DNA of 64,000 nt, taken from the NCBI RefSeq assembly GCF_902686445.1, contig NC_062229.1:6481503-6545502 (forward strand), read 5' to 3'. Every line of letters begins with the position of its first letter. Within the stretch, counting starts at the first letter, position 1. The notes under the pieces are model-generated. The model searched no databases. It saw nothing but the letters and a program-made list of their open reading frames with translations, and was not told the origin of the DNA. The stretch comes from Sciurus carolinensis (taxonomy: Eukaryota > Chordata > Mammalia > Rodentia > Sciuridae). Positions 58,425 through 64,000 of this stretch are shown here, one piece after another. A program made the position numbers and the translations under genes.

Positions 58425-59914
58425 GATATTTAAACAACAAAGCAAAATGATCAATTGGGGTCCACCCTGGGGATGCAAGGTTAGTCCACATAGGAAATCA
58501 ATAAACATGATTTATCACATCAGTTGACTTAAAGAGAAGAATCATATGATTATCTCAATAGATGCATAAAAATCCCTGGGCAAAATACAGCACCCTTCAT
58601 GCACAAAACAATAGAAAAACTAGGTATACCTCAACATTATAGAAGTGTTATTTGCTAAACCCAAGTCCAGCATCATTATGAATGGAGAAAAATAGAAAGC
58701 ATTCCCTCTAAGAACTGGAACAAGACAAGGATGTACTCTTTCACCAACTTTATTCAACATCATCTTTGAAACATTAACCAGAGCAATTAGAAGAAAGAAT
58801 TAAAAGGATATGAGTAGGAAAAGAAGAGCTCAAACTATCACTATTTGCTAATGATATGATTCTATATTTAGAAGAACCAAGAATTCCACCAGAAAACTTC
58901 TAGAATTAATAAATGAATTCAGCAAAACACCAGGATAAAAAATAAATATCTATAAATCTAATGCATTTCTATACATAAATGATGAATCCACTGCAAGAGA
59001 AATTAGGAAAATTACCCCATTCACAATAACCTAAAAATAAAATGAAGTACTTTGGAATCAATCTAACAGAAGAGTTGAAAGATCTCTACAATGAAAACTG
59101 CAGAATACTAAAGAAAGAAAATGAAGAAGACCTTAGAAGATGGAAAGATCTCCCATGCACTCAGATAGGCAGAGTTAACATTGTCAAAATGGTCATTCTA
59201 CCAAAAGTGTTATACAGATTTAATGTAATCCCTATTAAAATCCCAATGACATTCTTCATAGTTAGAGGAAAAGCAATCATGAAATTCATTTGGAAAAATA
59301 AGAGACTCAGAGTAGCTGAAGCAATCCTTAGGAAAAAGTGAAACAGGAGGCATCACAACACTAGACCTCTAACTACACTACAGACCTATAGTAATAAAAA
59401 CAGCATGGTATTGGCATCAAAACAGACACAGAGACCACTGGTACAGAATAGCAGACACAGACAAAAACACACAAAAATACGGTTATTACTACTAGACAAA
59501 GGCACCAAAAATATACATTGGAGAAAAGATAGCCTGTTCAACAAATGGTGCTGGGAAAACTGGAAATTCATATGTAGCAAAATGAAATTAAACCCCTATC
59601 TCTCACCCTGCACAAATGTCAACTCCAAGTGGATCAAGGACCTAGGAATTAGAGCAGACACCCCAAGCCCATTAGAAGGAAAAGTAGGCCCAAATCTTCA
59701 CCATATAAGCGTAGGAACTGACTTACTTAACAAGGCCCTTAAAGCACAAGAACTAAAATAAAGAATCAATAAGGGGGATGGATTCAAACTAAAAAGCTTC
59801 TTCTCATCAAAAGAAACAATTAATAACATGAAGAGGGAGCCTACAGAATGGGAGAAAATCTTTATATGTACCTCAGAGCATTAATCTCCAGGATATATAA
59901 AGAACTCAAAAAAT

Positions 59915-59954
<40 letters not shown>

Positions 59955-60870
59955 ACAAAATAACCCACTCAACAAATGGGCAAAGGATCTAAAAAGACAC
60001 TTCACAGAAGAAAGGGAATTGATCAACATATATATGAAAAATGTTCAACATCTCTAAAATTAGAGAAATGCAAATCAAAACTACACTGAGCTTTAATCTT
60101 GCTCCAGTCAGAATGGCAATTATCAAGAATACAAGCAACAATAAATGTTAGTCCTCACTAACATGTGGGGAAAATGGTTCACTCCTACATTTCTGGTGGG
60201 GCTGCAAATTGGTACAACCACTATGGAAAGCAGTATGGAAATTCCTCAGAAAACATAGAATGTTTTGACCCAGTTATCCCACTCCTTGGTTTATACCCAA
60301 CGGACTTAAAATCAGCACACTACAGTAACACAGCCACATCAATGTTTATAGCAGCCCAATTCACAATAGTTAAGCTATGGAACCAACATAGATGCCCTTT
60401 GACGGATGGATAAAGAAAATGTGGTATATATACACAACAGAATATTGTATTTGCATGTAAATACATGTAAATACATGTAAATATGGTATTTGCATGTAAA
60501 TGGATGGAGTTGTAGAATATTATGATAGGCAAAATAAGTCAAACCCAAATAACCAAAGACTAAATATTTTCTTTGAAATGCAGATGCTAATTCACAATAA
60601 GGAGTTGGTGGCTAGGGAAGAATAGAGATACTTTGGATTAGACAGAGAGGAGTGAAGGGAGAGATGGGGATATGGGGATAAGAAGATAGTAGAATTAATA
60701 AGACATTATTACCCTATTCACATATATGATTACACAAGTAGTATAACTATACACCATATAAAACCAGAAAAAGGAGAAGTTATATTCCATTTATGTATGA
60801 TGTGTCAAATCACATTCTACTGTGATGTATAACTAATTAGAACAAATAAAAAATTGTTAAAATATAGTTT
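58425..60870 (+). mobile_element. 5'-truncated L1 (reverse transcriptase end to A-rich tail)
   Basis: Sense ORF2: the segment before the catalytic motif (tgggggatgcaaggttag-like start, aggatgtactctttcaccaa), the FANDM segment near 58845-58860 (the usual FADD aspartate is changed), [11 protein letters not shown] and FIWKNKRLR near 59215-59310, KGTKNIHWRKD near 59500, then the C-terminal region. The 3' UTR ends aactaattagaacaaataaa near 60850. Broken by stops. It contains a (CA)n run. Confidence 0.92.
59917..59957 (+). repeat. (AC)n microsatellite inside the L1
   Basis: About 40 bases of acac units with one interruption (cat). Confidence 0.95.
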
Positions 60871-60974
60871 AATTAATCCTGTTTCCTGATATGATAAACT
60901 GGGTAGCAACACATAAAATGGAAGATAGGTATTTATTTGTAAGTTCAACGTGTTTTATGTACCAGGTGATAAAT

Positions 60975-61321
60975 GGAGGTGAGCAGACTCATTGGAGTGT
61001 CCTGGGTGATGTAGGGCTGACCTCATGGGTCAGGAGACCAGGCACCATGATTTCCTTTGTTCTACAGATTTGGTCTTATGGACATGCACTCCTGGGATCA
61101 GGATGACAGTAACATTTCTGGTATAATGAGGAGCTGTGGGTATTGAGCCCCAAGGGACACAGAGACTGGAGGTGTCAGCTAGTGATAACCTCACTCAGAA
61201 GCCCAGGAAACCAGGAAGCAGCAGCTGTGCCTTCAACCAGAGATGGTCCTTCCTGAGCTGGAGCCCACAGGCTCAGAATGTGTCTTCCTTCTTAAGAACA
61301 CATTTCTATCTCCATATCCAG
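60975..61321 (+). promoter_or_regulatory. OR promoter and 5' exon of a unit whose coding exon lies beyond the window
   Basis: Promoter words catgggtcaggagacc and ttatggacatgcactcctgg (O/E-like actcctgggatc at 61088-61099), then TAATGAG at 61124-61130. The exon gagctgtgggtattgagccc, aggaagcagcagctgtgcct ends catatccag at 61321, followed by the donor GTGAGG. Intron homology continues at 63340-63440. Confidence 0.7.
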
Positions 61322-62740
61322 GTGAGGTGCTGGGTCATTCCCAGGGAAGCATTGAGGTAAGTGCAGGCAGAGGATGAGGAGAAGCAGGTCCCCGTCACTT
61401 TGCTGCCTGTCTCCATGTCCTAACACATTCTCTTCACATTTTTGACAATTTTCAATCATCTTTCATAATACTGGGCACCTGCTCTCTCTGGACAGCTGCA
61501 GGCAACTAATCACATCTTAACAGTGGAATTTAAGATAAAGGAAAAACTGCATATATCAATATTAATCAATAAAATAAAGTGCCTCAGCATGTACAAATAT
61601 GGTACAATGAATCCTAATGGTAAGTGTAATTACAATGCACCAATAAAAATATGAAAAAATGAATAAAGTACTTAAGAATGCCACTTGTAAATGCAGTGTA
61701 CAGTAGGATTCTGTTTACATAAAGTTTTAAAAATGCAACATGAAGCAACTGCTATCTTCTGGAAGAATAATACTAGACTTAATGAAAATTCCTGGAGAAT
61801 AATATCTATAAAGATTATGTGATTCTTTCCATAGGGAAAGAAACCAATGAAATGTGAGGAAGTACATAAAGTGAGGGAATTCAGTTATGCCTCTATCATT
61901 TACTTATTTACTGCAATAAAAATACAAAAAGCAAGGGTGATATGTGCATTTACTGTTGAGTAATGAGTGCAATCCCTTCTTGATTCATTATGCTTTAAAT
62001 CATTCATCATACTTTAAATATGATGAATACTTGTGTACTTTTAAAGTTTATGAAAATTTTAATTTTTGCATGTTGAAGAATTTATGTAAATAATTTTTTC
62101 TACTTTAGAAATTCATGGTTTTGTAAACCAAGTGTTTGATTTATGTAGTATTAGTTTCTTTTCATTGCTATATATGTCAATCTGTGATCAGGGCAAATGA
62201 ATGGTTGTATCATGGATGCTTTTTTCCTTTCTTACTTTTATACATAATCGAGATTCTTAAAGGATATTTCAGCACACAAACTATTCCCTGAAATCTGAAT
62301 TTGTTGAGCTAGAGACGCTATCTTTCTTTCTTCTACACCCAAGTGCCCCAGCCCATGTCCTTGTATGGGATGAAGACTATTGTGGGATCTTTATCCTGTA
62401 AGTCACACACTCACACACACAAAAAGAAAAGTCAGTGTGAGCCACAACTGCCCAGCACTGTGTGGGTTGCCTGGCTCCATTTATTTCTCTTCATTCAAAC
62501 TGTTCAATAATACTTCCCCCTATGTTTGTTGAGATATATCTGTGCAAACAGCAATTTTACATATTTAGTGTATGCATTGTGATGGTTGGAACAAGTACAC
62601 TATGAAAGTCATACTACACTACAGCTATTGAAAACATCAAGCAGACAACTCCGTCATACAAGACACCCAGCCTTCTAATCCAGTTGAACGTGGTTTGCCT
62701 ACATAACACTAATTCAGGACACTGAATTAAATTCAGATGT
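61322..62740 (+). other. Intron of the last OR unit, nothing else recognised
   Basis: AT-rich sequence with no gene. No clear SINE before 62900. Confidence 0.4.
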
Positions 62741-62744
62741 GTGA

Positions 62745-62895
62745 GTATTTGTGTATGTACACGTATGTATGTCTATTTATCTACATATATATGCATAAAC
62801 ACACACACTTACATACATACATATACACATGCATATATGTATGCATGTGTATACACATATATGTGCACTATGCATATACATATAGATAGATAGCT
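62745..62895. repeat. Alternating purine-pyrimidine repeat (TATG/CATA/CACA)
   Basis: Runs such as acatacatacatatacacat and catatatgtatgcatgtgta, largely alternating and self-complementary. Confidence 0.85.
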
Positions 62896-62899
62896 ACAT

Positions 62900-63098
62900 A
62901 TACTAGAGATTTAATCCAGCTCATGGCACCTGTTAGACAAGTGTTCTGTCACCAAGCTACAAAACTTACCATCCATTTTTTTTATTTTGAGACAGGCTCT
63001 CACTGAGTTGCCCAGGTTGGCCTTGAATTGCTATCCTTCTGCCTCAGTCTCCCAAGTTGCTACAATTAGAGGCAAGTGCCACCATACCAGCTGCTAGT
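62900..63098 (-). mobile_element. B1-dID dimeric SINE, antisense
   Basis: The plus strand shows the reversed ID half (ctagagatttaatccagctc, tgttagacaagtgttctgtc, accaagctacaa). It is followed by the reversed 7SL half (gagacaggctctcactgagt, gcccaggttggccttgaatt, ctgcctcagtctcccaagtt). Confidence 0.88.
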
Positions 63099-63339
63099 CT
63101 TATATTGTACCAAACAATCGCCATTGAAATCACAGCTTCATCTTTCCCATGAGAGGGAAGTCTGTACTATTAAGGGACATCCCTGTTGGGAAATAAGAAA
63201 ATATAAGCCTGTTTTTCTTATGTGAAGATAAAAAAAATAGTACTCTCCCATCTGTTTTTGAAGGAATCCATGCATTTTTTTCCCACTTTTTTTTTTCCCA
63301 TTTTGTTCGCTATTTGATTTAACGATCTGCTACTTACCA

Positions 63340-64000
63340 CCCTGATGGAAGAAATTTCCTTAGGATGAGATGAAGAATGTCTGAAAAAGAGTTACTGAGT
63401 TTCTCACAGAATTAATGTCTAAGGCAGATTGCTTGGGTTTCCAGGGACAGTCTTACTAAACTTCAGGTTTAAAATCAATACTTACTAATGCTCATGATTA
63501 CCTGGCTGGGGACTTATCACCAGCTAATGTTAACTTAATGCATAGAAGAGAGCATTCATTGAGATCTAAGGAAAACCTGGGAATTTGTTCAGTAAGAAAC
63601 TATTTCAGTAATAAAAGGAAAGGAAGAAACATGAGAGATTGTTTATCAATGACAGTTCTGAACTATCCAGAGTCATTCCTAGAGACTGGTCATGACAGCC
63701 AACCCAGCAGTCAGACAGACCTGTCTCTGCCAAACTCCAACTGTGCATATTGTGTCCATGACAAGTCCTCCTGGGTCCATGGGGCTGACAGGTCCGTGAA
63801 CTACCTCATCTGGAGTTTGATGATCCTTCTCATGATGATGAGCATACATTGTTAGAGAACAAAGCTCTATAATATGGATATGCTATGCTCATTCTCCTCT
63901 AACTTTCTTTGTGCATAAGGCATGGAACAATTCTAAAGGAACTGTAGTGATCTCATCACTGAGTATGTGTGAGAAAGTGTCCAAGAAAAGGAGTTGTGGT
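63340..64000 (+). other. Conserved OR intron part leading to the right window edge
   Basis: ttccttaggatgagatgaag and tttctcacagaattaatgtc match 10080-10135 and 945-1020, the OR introns. No OR coding sequence appears before the end of the window. The 63538-63855 frame (105 codons) has no OR or other motif and is probably chance. Confidence 0.45.

Noticed and set aside
59917..59957. CRISPR-like or other structured repeat array
   Set aside because: It is a simple AC microsatellite inside an L1 in a mammalian genome.
63538..63855. 105-codon frame near the right edge
   Set aside because: It overlaps the conserved OR intron region and has no recognisable domain.

Overview
The window is mammalian nuclear DNA, most likely from a squirrel-like rodent (Sciuridae). 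It carries dimeric 7SL/tRNA-derived SINEs of the B1-dID type, single ID elements, and many L1 copies of different ages. The only protein-coding family present is a tandem array of olfactory receptors (ORs) of the family 7, subfamily G type, and nearly all copies are broken. The species call is an inference from the repeats.

Layout. The OR duplicon consists of a promoter, a 5' noncoding exon, an intron, a single coding exon and a conserved 3' flank. On the plus strand lie an exon-1 remnant at 1-115 with an OR pseudogene at 1472-2421, a duplicon with exon 1 (about 8.88-9.08 kb), intron and 3' flank but no coding exon, and an OR fragment at 14.49-15.06 kb. On the minus strand lie two pseudogene units: coding exon 20271-21198 with exon 1 at 21719-21916, and coding exon 36436-37374 with exon 1 at 37950-38152. 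Plus-strand units resume with exon 1 at about 40.92 kb paired with a nearly intact OR at 45129-46067 (one frameshift), an OR scrap at 48.52-48.95 kb, and the only full-length OR reading frame at 52105-53056, with exon 1 at 51279-51480. A last promoter and exon 1 at about 61.08-61.32 kb has no OR in the window, so its coding exon probably lies just beyond the right edge.

Between and inside these units sit L1 insertions. The main one is a 7.1-kb, 5'-complete but mutated minus-strand L1 (29040-36132). It has a GC-rich 5' UTR with repeats of about 137 bp and a doubled 3' end. It inserted into an older L1 and made an 11-bp target duplication. Other elements include a 1.1-kb truncated L1 with target duplications (22358-23453) and a 2.4-kb L1 fragment (58.4-60.9 kb).

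Most notable observation: the intact OR at 52 kb has lost the usual family start codon (ATG to TTA), but its own 5' exon has gained an ATG in a strong Kozak context. Splicing at a perfect GTAAGT donor and the family acceptor would join that ATG in frame to the receptor, giving a predicted 325-residue protein. The other exon-1 copies with this site legible lack this ATG. This looks like a start codon moved into what was a noncoding exon.
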